This document shows, one piece after another, positions 29,559 through 36,643 of a DNA stretch of 64,000 nt (within the stretch, counting starts at the first letter, position 1; every line of letters starts with the position of its first letter). The stretch is from positions 744,001 through 808,000 of the forward strand of contig NZ_PJNH01000001.1 in assembly GCF_002844535.1 (NCBI RefSeq). Direction: 5' to 3'. The notes below the pieces were generated by a model. The model searched no databases and was not told the origin of the DNA. It saw only the letters and a program-made list of their open reading frames with translations. This stretch comes from Halalkalibacillus sediminis (GTDB taxonomy: Bacteria > Bacillota > Bacilli > Bacillales > Alkalibacillaceae). Position numbers and translations under genes: made by a program.

Positions 29559-29608
29559 TGCAATTATTTGCACACTTCTATCATAATGAAAGCGCTTAAC
29601 GATTGCAA
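29559..29608 (-). promoter_or_regulatory. Candidate sigma-A promoter of bkdR with cre-like site and inverted repeat
   Basis: On the minus strand TTGCAA (29608-29603) and TATGAT (29585-29580) are 17 bases apart. The spacer holds TGAAAGCGCTTAAC (plus strand 29587-29600), close to the CcpA cre consensus. Just past the -10, at about the start point, lies the perfect inverted repeat TGCAA-TTAT-TTGCA (29559-29572), a possible BkdR or other operator. No TGGCAC-N5-TTGCA element typical of sigma-54 was found here or before ptb. Confidence 0.6.
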
Positions 29609-29638
29609 GTTATTTCTATTTCTCATTTCGTTAAAGTT

Positions 29639-29647
29639 TGATATACT
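29639..29647 (+). promoter_or_regulatory. Extended -10 of the DUF2627 gene
   Basis: TGATATACT (TG-n-TATACT) lies about 30 bases upstream of the ATG; no good -35 is seen. Confidence 0.45.
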
Positions 29648-29677
29648 TTTTTAAGGTAAATAAAGGGGATTTTAGAG

Positions 29678-29938
29678 ATGGCACGTTTCATAGCATTATT
29701 ACTACTTGTATTACCAGGTTTCCTTGCTGCATATGGCATTAAGCTGATTAGAGATGCTTTTTTTGGAGAGGTAGCACCAGTTTTTCTTAATGTGCTAGTT
29801 CAGTTATTTGCGGGGTTAGCTTTCATCGTTATAGGTATCGGCTTTATTGCCGGATTCATTTATCATCGCGACCAAAAGCGACAACGTACGAAAAATAATC
29901 GTAAAGAACCAATAAGAAAACCTGACAGAAAAGATTAA
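29678..29938 (+). CDS. yqzF: DUF2627 family small membrane protein (YqzF-like)
   Basis: This 86-residue protein has two transmembrane helices (about residues 4-25 and 38-62) and a highly basic C-terminal tail (HRDQKRQRTKNNRK...). It matches the DUF2627 family, found divergent to bkdR in many Bacillaceae. AAGGGGA precedes the ATG. No function is known for the family. Confidence 0.85.
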   Translation: MARFIALLLLVLPGFLAAYGIKLIRDAFFGEVAPVFLNVLVQLFAGLAFIVIGIGFIAGFIYHRDQKRQRTKNNRKEPIRKPDRKD

Positions 29939-29960
29939 TATCTGATCTGTCAGGTTTTTA
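29921..29960. terminator. Bidirectional terminator after yqzF
   Basis: AACCTGACAG pairs with CTGTCAGGTT across a long loop, with T runs to the right and A-rich sequence to the left; it overlaps the yqzF stop region. Confidence 0.75.
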
Positions 29961-29962
29961 TT

Positions 29963-30919
29963 TTACTCTTTGCCTTCGTTAAAAATGTTCCCTGCAAGTG
30001 CATAAAGAATAATTGTCGAAGCTAAGTGGGACGAAAAGTCATTAGGATCTTGAATTGGATAGATCTCAACAAGGTCCATCCCTCGAATACCTTTTTTCGT
30101 AAAAGCATGTACAAGTTCAAGTAATTCATACGATGTGAGTCCATTACCATCAACTGGCCCAGCAGGATTAAATGCGAAGTCCAGCACATCACTACAAATC
30201 GATAAATAAACAGCCTCCGTACCTTCACTAGCCATGTCATAAGCTTTATCAGCCATAGCTTGAAGGCTATCAGCTTGTCTAATTTCCCGAGCTGTGATTG
30301 TTGGTGCACCAGCTTCTTTAGCAAATCTTCCTGATTCAGGTTTGTTTCTAGGTCCATGAATGCCCATGTGGACAATACTTTCGTTTCTCACATGTTCTGA
30401 TTCATATAAACGAGCAAATGGCGTCGAACGAGCGTAAAGGTCACCCTCATGATGCGGCATATTATCATAATGCGCATCAAGATGTATGATACCTACTTTC
30501 CCATCCACTTTCTCACTAAGCGCTTTCACAATTGGGTACGTAATTCCATGGTCTCCACCAAATGCTACAGGGAATTTACCTGTATCCCAAACCTTACCGG
30601 AAAAAGATTCGATTCTTCTCATCGTCTCTTCAACATTGGCTGGGACAACATCCACATCCCCAAGGTCGCCTAATTTATAATGTTCAAAGACATCTATCCC
30701 ATCAAGTTCTGGCAAAAAACCACTATAACGACCTGAGCTTAAACGAATGACTTTAGGTCCGAATTCAGCACCTGTATAATCTCCCCAGGTAACAGCTCCT
30801 TCCCATGGAACACCATAAATCAGTACGTCTTGCTGATTAATTTTATCATCATCAAATGCAACTTTGGATCCTCCAAGAAAACATGGAGTATTTCCGTAAA
30901 TATAATCTCCTGACATCAT
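29963..30919 (-). CDS. Agmatinase/formimidoylglutamase-family ureohydrolase with altered metal motif
   Basis: The 318-residue protein has the arginase fold. The first metal motifs are normal: GGDHGITYP and the HLDAHYDNMPH pair. The third motif, usually SxDxDxxDP, reads LSICSDVLDFAFNPAGP, so a cysteine takes the place of the first aspartate of the DxD metal ligand pair and the following proline is lost. Candidate substrates are agmatine, formimidoyl-glutamate or another guanidino compound; neighbours do not decide. GGAGGAATGA precedes the ATG. A terminator from the symporter gene lies upstream. Confidence 0.75.
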   Translation of the reverse strand: MMSGDYIYGNTPCFLGGSKVAFDDDKINQQDVLIYGVPWEGAVTWGDYTGAEFGPKVIRLSSGRYSGFLPELDGIDVFEHYKLGDLGDVDVVPANVEETMRRIESFSGKVWDTGKFPVAFGGDHGITYPIVKALSEKVDGKVGIIHLDAHYDNMPHHEGDLYARSTPFARLYESEHVRNESIVHMGIHGPRNKPESGRFAKEAGAPTITAREIRQADSLQAMADKAYDMASEGTEAVYLSICSDVLDFAFNPAGPVDGNGLTSYELLELVHAFTKKGIRGMDLVEIYPIQDPNDFSSHLASTIILYALAGNIFNEGKE

Positions 30920-30950
30920 TCATTCCTCCTGTGTTTACTCAACAAAAGGT

Positions 30951-30982
30951 TTGGGAGTACCCCAAACCTTTTATTGTATTGC
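30951..30982 (-). terminator. Terminator of the symporter operon
   Basis: AAGGTTTGGG/CCCAAACCTT stem with a T run read leftward, about 20 bases after the symporter stop. Confidence 0.85.
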
Positions 30983-31001
30983 TTATTTAATTTTATAATT
31001 T

Positions 31002-32507
31002 TTAATGGTTACTTACAACTTTGTCGTATTCAGCAACGACTTCTTCAGATGGTTTGCTTCCAATCATACTGAATAAAATAATCGCAATTGAAGAAAAGAT
31101 AAAGCCTGGAACCATTTCATAAATTGTAAAACCAGTGTAAGGCCAAGCAAATATCGTTACACCACCTATAATAATACCAGCTAGTACACCATTACGTGTT
31201 GTTTTTCTCCAGAATAGTGAGAACAGGATAGCTGGTCCGAACGTAGCACCAAATCCTGCCCAAGCGTAAGATACAAGATCAAGTACTGAGCTATTTTCAT
31301 TCCAAGCGATCATTACTGCAATAACTGCGATTAATAATACAGCAAAACGCCCAACCCAAACCAGTTCTTTATCAGAAGCTTTTTTACGTAAGAACTTTCG
31401 GTAAAAGTCTTCAGAAAGCGCACTTGAAGAAACAAGTAATTGGGAATCGACTGTACTCATTATCGCAGCTAGAACTGCCGCTAATAAGAAACCTGCAACC
31501 CATGGGTTATAAGTCATTTGAACAAGTTCTATAAAGACCTGCTCCGGATCCGCTAACGGTTGCTCAATTGTAACAATCCCTAACATACCAACAATCAAAG
31601 CACCATATAAAGGAATGACCACACCCATTGTTATTGCGATTAGGCGTGCTTTACGAACTTCCTTCTTATCACGGATAGCCATGAAACGAGCTAGAATATG
31701 AGGTTGTCCGAAATAACCCAAGCCCCATGCCAGAGCTGAAATGATTCCTACAGCACCAATTGCGCCTGCAGACGTCCAAGCATTACTGATTCCAGCTTCA
31801 GCATCATATCCTGTTGCTGCAAAACCGTCATTCAAGCTTGAGCTTACTGCACCTAGCTGAGCAAATAATTCTCCGAAGCCTCCGGTTTCCATAATACCCC
31901 ATATAGCTGTAACAGCTAATGCTAAGAACATTAAGAAACCTTGGATGAAGTCTGTCCAACTAACCGCTAAGAAACCACCCAAGAAGGTGTAACCTACGAT
32001 TACAACTGCACCAAGTAAAAGTGCGTTATGATAATCAATACCAAATGTACCGTTAAAGAGTTTGGCACCTGCCACTAAACCTGAGGATGTGTAAAATAAG
32101 AAAAATGCCAATATGAATAGCGCTGAAATCACCCTGAGTGTACTGGAGCGATCACGAAAGCGATTCTCGAAAAATTCAGGCAGAGTGATCGAGTCATTTG
32201 AAAACTGAGTATAGACTCTTAGTCTTCTCGCAACGTATTGCCAGTTGAACATTGCACCGACAGCTAGACCGATAGCAATCCATAAACTCCACTGACCCAT
32301 ACCTGCAGCATAAGCAGCACCTGGCAATCCTAATAATAGCCACCCACTGAAGTCACTGGCTTGAGCTGAAAATGCAGCTACCCAGCTATTCAATTTACGG
32401 CCACCTAGAACATAGTCAGATAAGGTATTCGTCATCCTATAAGTTATGATACCGATTACAAGTAATACAACTAAGTATAATATAAATGTTATATACGTAG
32501 GGTTCAT
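31002..32507 (-). CDS. Sodium/solute symporter (SSS family), PutP-like
   Basis: The 501-residue integral membrane protein has about 13 hydrophobic helices and SSS-family motifs: the ASDFSGWLLLGLPGAAYAAG segment, GGFLAVSWTDFIQG, and ILAAIMSTVDSQLLVSSSALSEDFYR-type sequence around helix 8. The closest well-known relatives are sodium/proline symporters (PutP/OpuE), which in halotolerant Bacillaceae feed nutrition or osmoprotection. Proline as substrate is an inference; no put catabolic genes are adjacent. Its ATG overlaps the stop of a 38-residue partner gene. Confidence 0.85.
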   Translation of the reverse strand: MNPTYITFILYLVVLLVIGIITYRMTNTLSDYVLGGRKLNSWVAAFSAQASDFSGWLLLGLPGAAYAAGMGQWSLWIAIGLAVGAMFNWQYVARRLRVYTQFSNDSITLPEFFENRFRDRSSTLRVISALFILAFFLFYTSSGLVAGAKLFNGTFGIDYHNALLLGAVVIVGYTFLGGFLAVSWTDFIQGFLMFLALAVTAIWGIMETGGFGELFAQLGAVSSSLNDGFAATGYDAEAGISNAWTSAGAIGAVGIISALAWGLGYFGQPHILARFMAIRDKKEVRKARLIAITMGVVIPLYGALIVGMLGIVTIEQPLADPEQVFIELVQMTYNPWVAGFLLAAVLAAIMSTVDSQLLVSSSALSEDFYRKFLRKKASDKELVWVGRFAVLLIAVIAVMIAWNENSSVLDLVSYAWAGFGATFGPAILFSLFWRKTTRNGVLAGIIIGGVTIFAWPYTGFTIYEMVPGFIFSSIAIILFSMIGSKPSEEVVAEYDKVVSNH

Positions 32508-32620
32508 TTGTTATCATCCTTCCCTTCCGTAATATACGTGATTACAGCCCAAACAACTAATAAAGGCATAGGAACTAGGAACCAAAACCACGTACCTGGT
32601 GTTAATGTCAAGATTTCCAT
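32504..32620 (-). CDS. Symporter small accessory protein
   Basis: A 38-residue gene starts at ATG 32620 behind GAGAGGGG and ends in an ATGA overlap with the symporter start. The peptide has a TPGTWFWFL-type opening, one transmembrane helix (about residues 11-29) and a charged end (TEGKDDNK). Tiny single-span proteins of this shape encoded directly before sodium symporters are a recognised accessory group. The coupling strongly suggests a 1:1 partner. Confidence 0.75.
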   Translation of the reverse strand: MEILTLTPGTWFWFLVPMPLLVVWAVITYITEGKDDNK

Positions 32621-32838
32621 AACATATCCCCTCTCTATAAATTTAAAAATATGTTTGTTAATGTTTATTGTTATTATTTAACCCATGTTGTTTTGAAATT
32701 AAACTTTTATGTCCCTGGCAGAAGATACTTTTCTTGGCATAAAGGCACCCTCTGTGTAAAGAAACATCCTGTATCAATATGGAAGTAACCATCTAAAAGA
32801 GATTCGTCAAAATAAATAACAACAAACATTAAAAACAA
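32621..32838. repeat. Symporter upstream region with distant inverted repeat
   Basis: No gene is seen here. AATGTTTATTGTTATTATTT at 32660-32679 recurs in inverted orientation, with about two changes, at 32809-32830; the arms are about 130 bases apart. The right arm overlaps the T tail of the aspartokinase terminator. They may be two operators of one regulator, or a long-range hairpin in a read-through transcript. Confidence 0.5.
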
Positions 32839-32871
32839 AAGATCATTACTATCATAGGATAGCAATGATCT
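32830..32871 (-). terminator. Terminator downstream of aspartokinase
   Basis: AGATCATTGCTATC/GATAGTAATGATCT stem with a 4-base loop and the T-rich tail TTTGTTTTT, read leftward. Confidence 0.85.
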
Positions 32872-32938
32872 CTCGTATACAAAGATATATTTTTCAGACT
32901 TTTATGTCAAATATCTAACCTCTCGTTTCCTATATCGA

Positions 32939-34288
32939 TCATGAAATGAAGAATTCGTTATATAAATGTTGAACGGTCTGGTCCAGATATTTCTCTTGAA
33001 CACCAAACATCATAGAGACTTCTGAAGACCCCTGGTTGATCATATCAATGTTCACACCGGCCTTTGCGATAGCTTTTGTCGCTTTTGAAGCAACGTGAAC
33101 CCTGTGACTCATTCCTTCACCAACAAGCATAATCATAGCCAAACCATGAATGATAGAGATAGTGTCCGCTTTTAATTCGTTCTTTATTCGACTATTTAAG
33201 ATCTCTTCTTTTTCTTGAGTCAATTGGTCTGAACGAATAATAACTGACATATCGTCAATTCCTGAAGGTGCGTGTTCGAATGAAATACCTTCTTCAACCA
33301 AAATATTCAATAAGTGCATTCCGAAGCCTATCTCTCGGTTCATTAGATATTTTCGTACATAGATGCTTGAGAAACCTTTATCACTTGCAATACCTACAAC
33401 AGGTTGTCCGTTATCCTCTTTTTTAGCTACAATCATCGTTCCCATAGCACTGGGATCGTTTGTGTTTTTAATACAAACTGGGATATTTGCTTTGAAAGCT
33501 GGAATTAAAGCTTCATCATGAAATACAGAAAAACCTGCGTATGAAAGCTCTCGCATTTCTCTATATGTTAATGAGGAAATTTCCTTAGGATTATTTACGA
33601 TAAATGGATTAACACAATATACAGAACTGACATCAGTGAAATTTTCGTATAAATCTGCCTGGACGCCTGCTGCAACAATAGAGCCAGTAATATCCGATCC
33701 ACCTCTAGAAAAAGTCATTAATGTTCCTTTTTCAGAGTAACCAAAGAATCCAGGGATGACCAGAATACCTTCGCGGTTTCTTAAATTATAAATTTGACTA
33801 TAACTTTTTTCTAAAATTTGAGCACTCCCTGGTTCTTCGCTAACGATTATTCCAGCATCCTTAGGGTTAACATATGTAGCTTCAAGTCCCACATGGTTCA
33901 AATAAGCACTAAGTACTCTAGCTAACGAATCTTCTCCCATCGCTTTTAAAGAGTCCAGCAAAAGGGATGAGTTACTTGTTTCGTTCAATAAACGTCTAGT
34001 CTCATTTTTTATCCTGAGTACAATGTCATCCGATAAGTTCAATTCACTTGTTATAGAAAGAAAACGATCGCTTATTTTCCCTAAAGTATCTTCAATTGCT
34101 TGGCCACTGATAAATTGTTCACCTAGTCGAATGAAAAGGTCAGTGACTTTAGTGTCTTCTGGGTGCCTTTTTCCTGGAGCTGAAACAACAATAATTTTCC
34201 TTTTAGCATCACTTTTGATAATATTCGCTACTTTTTCTAACATCTCAGCACTTGCTACTGAGCTTCCACCAAATTTTGCTACTTTCAT
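32939..34288 (-). CDS. Aspartokinase (type III, YclM/ThrD-like)
   Basis: The 449-residue enzyme phosphorylates aspartate at the head of lysine, threonine and methionine synthesis. The N-terminal KFGGSSVAS motif, FSRGGSDITGS, and two C-terminal ACT-type regulatory domains (about residues 295-445) are visible. It is monofunctional and has no internal beta-subunit start of the LysC-II type that I can see. By length and domain order it resembles the B. subtilis threonine-sensitive YclM. No L-box or T-box leader is evident upstream. It lies alone between two terminators. Confidence 0.85.
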   Translation of the reverse strand: MKVAKFGGSSVASAEMLEKVANIIKSDAKRKIIVVSAPGKRHPEDTKVTDLFIRLGEQFISGQAIEDTLGKISDRFLSITSELNLSDDIVLRIKNETRRLLNETSNSSLLLDSLKAMGEDSLARVLSAYLNHVGLEATYVNPKDAGIIVSEEPGSAQILEKSYSQIYNLRNREGILVIPGFFGYSEKGTLMTFSRGGSDITGSIVAAGVQADLYENFTDVSSVYCVNPFIVNNPKEISSLTYREMRELSYAGFSVFHDEALIPAFKANIPVCIKNTNDPSAMGTMIVAKKEDNGQPVVGIASDKGFSSIYVRKYLMNREIGFGMHLLNILVEEGISFEHAPSGIDDMSVIIRSDQLTQEKEEILNSRIKNELKADTISIIHGLAMIMLVGEGMSHRVHVASKATKAIAKAGVNIDMINQGSSEVSMMFGVQEKYLDQTVQHLYNEFFIS

Positions 34289-34337
34289 CTAATACTCCTA
34301 CTCCTTTGCATTTTTAACTACTATCTTACCATGTAGA

Positions 34338-34370
34338 AATGCAAAAAAGCCAATGCTTAGGAGCATTGGC
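34338..34370 (-). terminator. Terminator of spo0A
   Basis: Perfect GCCAATGCT/AGCATTGGC stem with a 4-base loop followed by six T on the minus strand. Confidence 0.92.
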
Positions 34371-34382
34371 TTCAAACTTTCC

Positions 34383-35168
34383 TTAACCTACTTTATGTTC
34401 TAATCGTAATTTATCGGCGATCATAGCGATGAATTCCGAATTAGTTGGTTTAGCTTTAGTGACACTTACTGTATAACCGAAGATTGATGACAATGAGTCA
34501 ATATTTCCGCGGTTCCAAGCTACTTCAATCGCATGTCGAATGGCTCTCTCTACACGGGATGCAGTTGTATTATATTTTTTCGCAATATCCGGGTAAAGCA
34601 CTTTTGTAATCGACCCGAGTAAATCAATATCATTGTACACCATAGAGATAGCTTCCCTTAAATATAAATACCCCTTAATATGGGCTGGAACCCCAACTTC
34701 ATGAATAATTGAAGTAATATTGGCGTCTAGGTCGATTTTCTTCGGACGCTTGAAAGAATAATCAGGATCGTGTTGTAAAGAACTTTGCTGAACAATTCCT
34801 CCTGCACGAAGTACTTGTTCCTTAAGCATATCCAAATCGAATGGCTTGAGCATATAATATGTAGCTCCAAGCTCAACTGCCTTAGTTGTTACAGACTCAT
34901 GACCGAATGCTGTTAACATGATCACGTTTGGTTGCTTAGCTAATTTCATTTGTCTTAAGCGTTCCATCACAGCAAGCCCATCTACGTGAGGCATGATGAT
35001 ATCCAGAATCAATACATCCGGAAGTGTTTCTTCTACCATCTTCAAGCATTCATTCCCGTTGTAAGCAGTGCCCACCACTTCAATTTTTTCTTCTTCCCCA
35101 AAAAAGTCCTCTAACATCATGACTAATTCTCTGTTGTCATCAGCAATTCCCACATGAATCTTTTCCAT
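34383..35168 (-). CDS. spo0A: Stage 0 sporulation master regulator Spo0A
   Basis: The 261-residue response regulator controls entry into sporulation. The receiver domain (1-125) has the acidic pair D10/D11, phospho-acceptor D56 in LILDIIMP and the KPFD lysine. After a linker of about 25 residues, the Spo0A-specific DNA-binding domain (about 150-258) is strongly conserved, including [24 protein letters not shown] and the [19 protein letters not shown] region. It follows spoIVB, the same order as in all Bacillus. Upstream bases contain candidate sigma-H and 0A-box elements. Confidence 0.96.
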   Translation of the reverse strand: MEKIHVGIADDNRELVMMLEDFFGEEEKIEVVGTAYNGNECLKMVEETLPDVLILDIIMPHVDGLAVMERLRQMKLAKQPNVIMLTAFGHESVTTKAVELGATYYMLKPFDLDMLKEQVLRAGGIVQQSSLQHDPDYSFKRPKKIDLDANITSIIHEVGVPAHIKGYLYLREAISMVYNDIDLLGSITKVLYPDIAKKYNTTASRVERAIRHAIEVAWNRGNIDSLSSIFGYTVSVTKAKPTNSEFIAMIADKLRLEHKVG

Positions 35169-35212
35169 ACATTTACCTCCCAGTATACTTTCTCCATTTT
35201 ACACACTTACTT

Positions 35213-35343
35213 ACTTCGCCAAAATAATTTATATCCCTTTTAATTTTTTAAAATTTTTTTGTTTTTTTAAAATAAAGAGGGTATACCTTTGTTTTTCGAT
35301 TAATTACGACATTTTTCACGGATTTTCATTTTTATATGTCGAT
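35213..35343 (-). promoter_or_regulatory. spo0A control region: candidate sigma-H promoter and 0A boxes
   Basis: On the minus strand AAAAGGGATAT (35241-35231) resembles a sigma-H -35 and GGCGAAG (35220-35214) its -10. Further upstream are two one-mismatch 0A boxes: TGTCGTA on the minus strand (35311-35305) and TGTCGAT on the plus strand (35337-35343). This fits the self-regulated sporulation promoter known for B. subtilis spo0A. The match is by eye. Confidence 0.5.
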
Positions 35344-35360
35344 TATCTAAAAATTACAAA

Positions 35361-35388
35361 ACAAAAGCACCTCGAAGTTTCAAGGTGC
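35361..35388 (-). terminator. Terminator of spoIVB
   Basis: GCACCTTGAA...TTCGAGGTGC hairpin followed by TTTTGTTTTG on the minus strand. Confidence 0.85.
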
Positions 35389-35407
35389 TCTCGCTTTATT
35401 ACTTATC

Positions 35408-36490
35408 TTATCCTGCTTTGTTCAACTTTTCATTATCTCTTTCAATGGTTAAACCTGTTTCGTTTAACATCCATTCCACGTGTACTCCATAACCGCTAGT
35501 CGGGTCGTTAAGGAAAACATGTGTCACTGCCCCGATAATCTTATCGTTTTGAATGATTGGACTTCCACTCATTCCTTGTACAATCCCACCTGTTTCCTTT
35601 AACAGTTTAGGATCAGTCACTTTTATGATCATTCCTTTTGTTTCTGGAGTTCTGCTTGGTACACTGCTGATTATTTCAATTTCATACTCTTCAACTTCGG
35701 CATCTTTTACGACCGTCAATATTTTAGCTTTTCCTTCTTTTACTTCATTTGCTCGTGCTACTGGCATAGAATTGATTTTTCCTTCAAATATAGTGTCAGC
35801 TCGCTGTAATTTACCGAATATCCCAAAATCGCTATTTCGCTGAATCGTTCCAATGCTTTGATCGCTTAACGAAAATTCACCCTTCTTTTCGCCAGGGGCC
35901 CCACTTCTTCCTTTATCAATCGAAGTGATATCTGATGAAACGATTTTACCATTATAAATATCAACAGGCTGTCTTGTTTGGTGATCAGTGATCATGTGGC
36001 CTAAAGCGCCATACTTCTTGGTCTCTGGATCGTAAAAAGTCATTGTACCTATACCAGAGGTTGCATCTCTGATAAATAACCCTAAACGGAATTTATTTTC
36101 CTCTTGGTCGTGAACCGGGGTGACTGATACTGGAAATATTTGTTCACTTCTTTTGACTAATAATTTAACTTTCTCATCATTAGCTTCAAGCTTTTTAATT
36201 TCTGAAGTGAATTGACTCATGTCTTTAATCTCAGCATCATTCAGACGTAAAATCAAATCACCTACTTCAATACCTGCTTCTTTAGCAGCTGAAGTTTCTC
36301 CGTCATCCGTCTTGGTTTTGCTGAAACCTACAACCACAACACCAGCCGTATGAAGTTTAACGCCTATAGACTGTCCTCCAGGAACAATTTCTGATACAGT
36401 TTCTGCAGCTATGATATATCCCGCAGTCAAGGATGGAATAAGAAACGAAACAAGGAGAATAATCTTTATAAAGGGAAGATATTGCTTCAT
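35408..36490 (-). CDS. spoIVB: SpoIVB serine peptidase (forespore signal to sigma-K), shortened N terminus
   Basis: The 360-residue S55-family serine protease is made in the forespore and cleaves SpoIVFA to trigger pro-sigma-K processing. It has one N-terminal membrane/signal helix (residues 7-27), a PDZ domain (about 38-118) and the peptidase domain with the catalytic histidine in YGALGHMITD and serine in GIVQGMSGSPII. B. subtilis SpoIVB is about 426 residues; here the roughly 65-residue stretch between the membrane helix and PGGQSIGVKL is almost absent. That segment holds self-cleavage sites in B. subtilis, so release may differ. Terminators flank the gene. Confidence 0.94.
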   Translation of the reverse strand: MKQYLPFIKIILLVSFLIPSLTAGYIIAAETVSEIVPGGQSIGVKLHTAGVVVVGFSKTKTDDGETSAAKEAGIEVGDLILRLNDAEIKDMSQFTSEIKKLEANDEKVKLLVKRSEQIFPVSVTPVHDQEENKFRLGLFIRDATSGIGTMTFYDPETKKYGALGHMITDHQTRQPVDIYNGKIVSSDITSIDKGRSGAPGEKKGEFSLSDQSIGTIQRNSDFGIFGKLQRADTIFEGKINSMPVARANEVKEGKAKILTVVKDAEVEEYEIEIISSVPSRTPETKGMIIKVTDPKLLKETGGIVQGMSGSPIIQNDKIIGAVTHVFLNDPTSGYGVHVEWMLNETGLTIERDNEKLNKAG

Positions 36491-36614
36491 TTGAACACTC
36501 CTTATTTCTTTTTTAAGAGCTGTAACGTTAATTTGAGCATTTTCGGACCTTTTTAAACGGTCAGATGAAATGAAAAGCAGTGTATCATTTCCTTAACTAC
36601 TTTTAATTATTTGG

Positions 36615-36643
36615 AATAAAAAAACTGATGTCATTAACATCAG
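36615..36643 (-). terminator. Terminator of the nusB-to-recN run
   Basis: CTGATGT/ACATCAG stem followed by seven T on the minus strand; the stem begins inside the recN stop codon. Confidence 0.88.
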
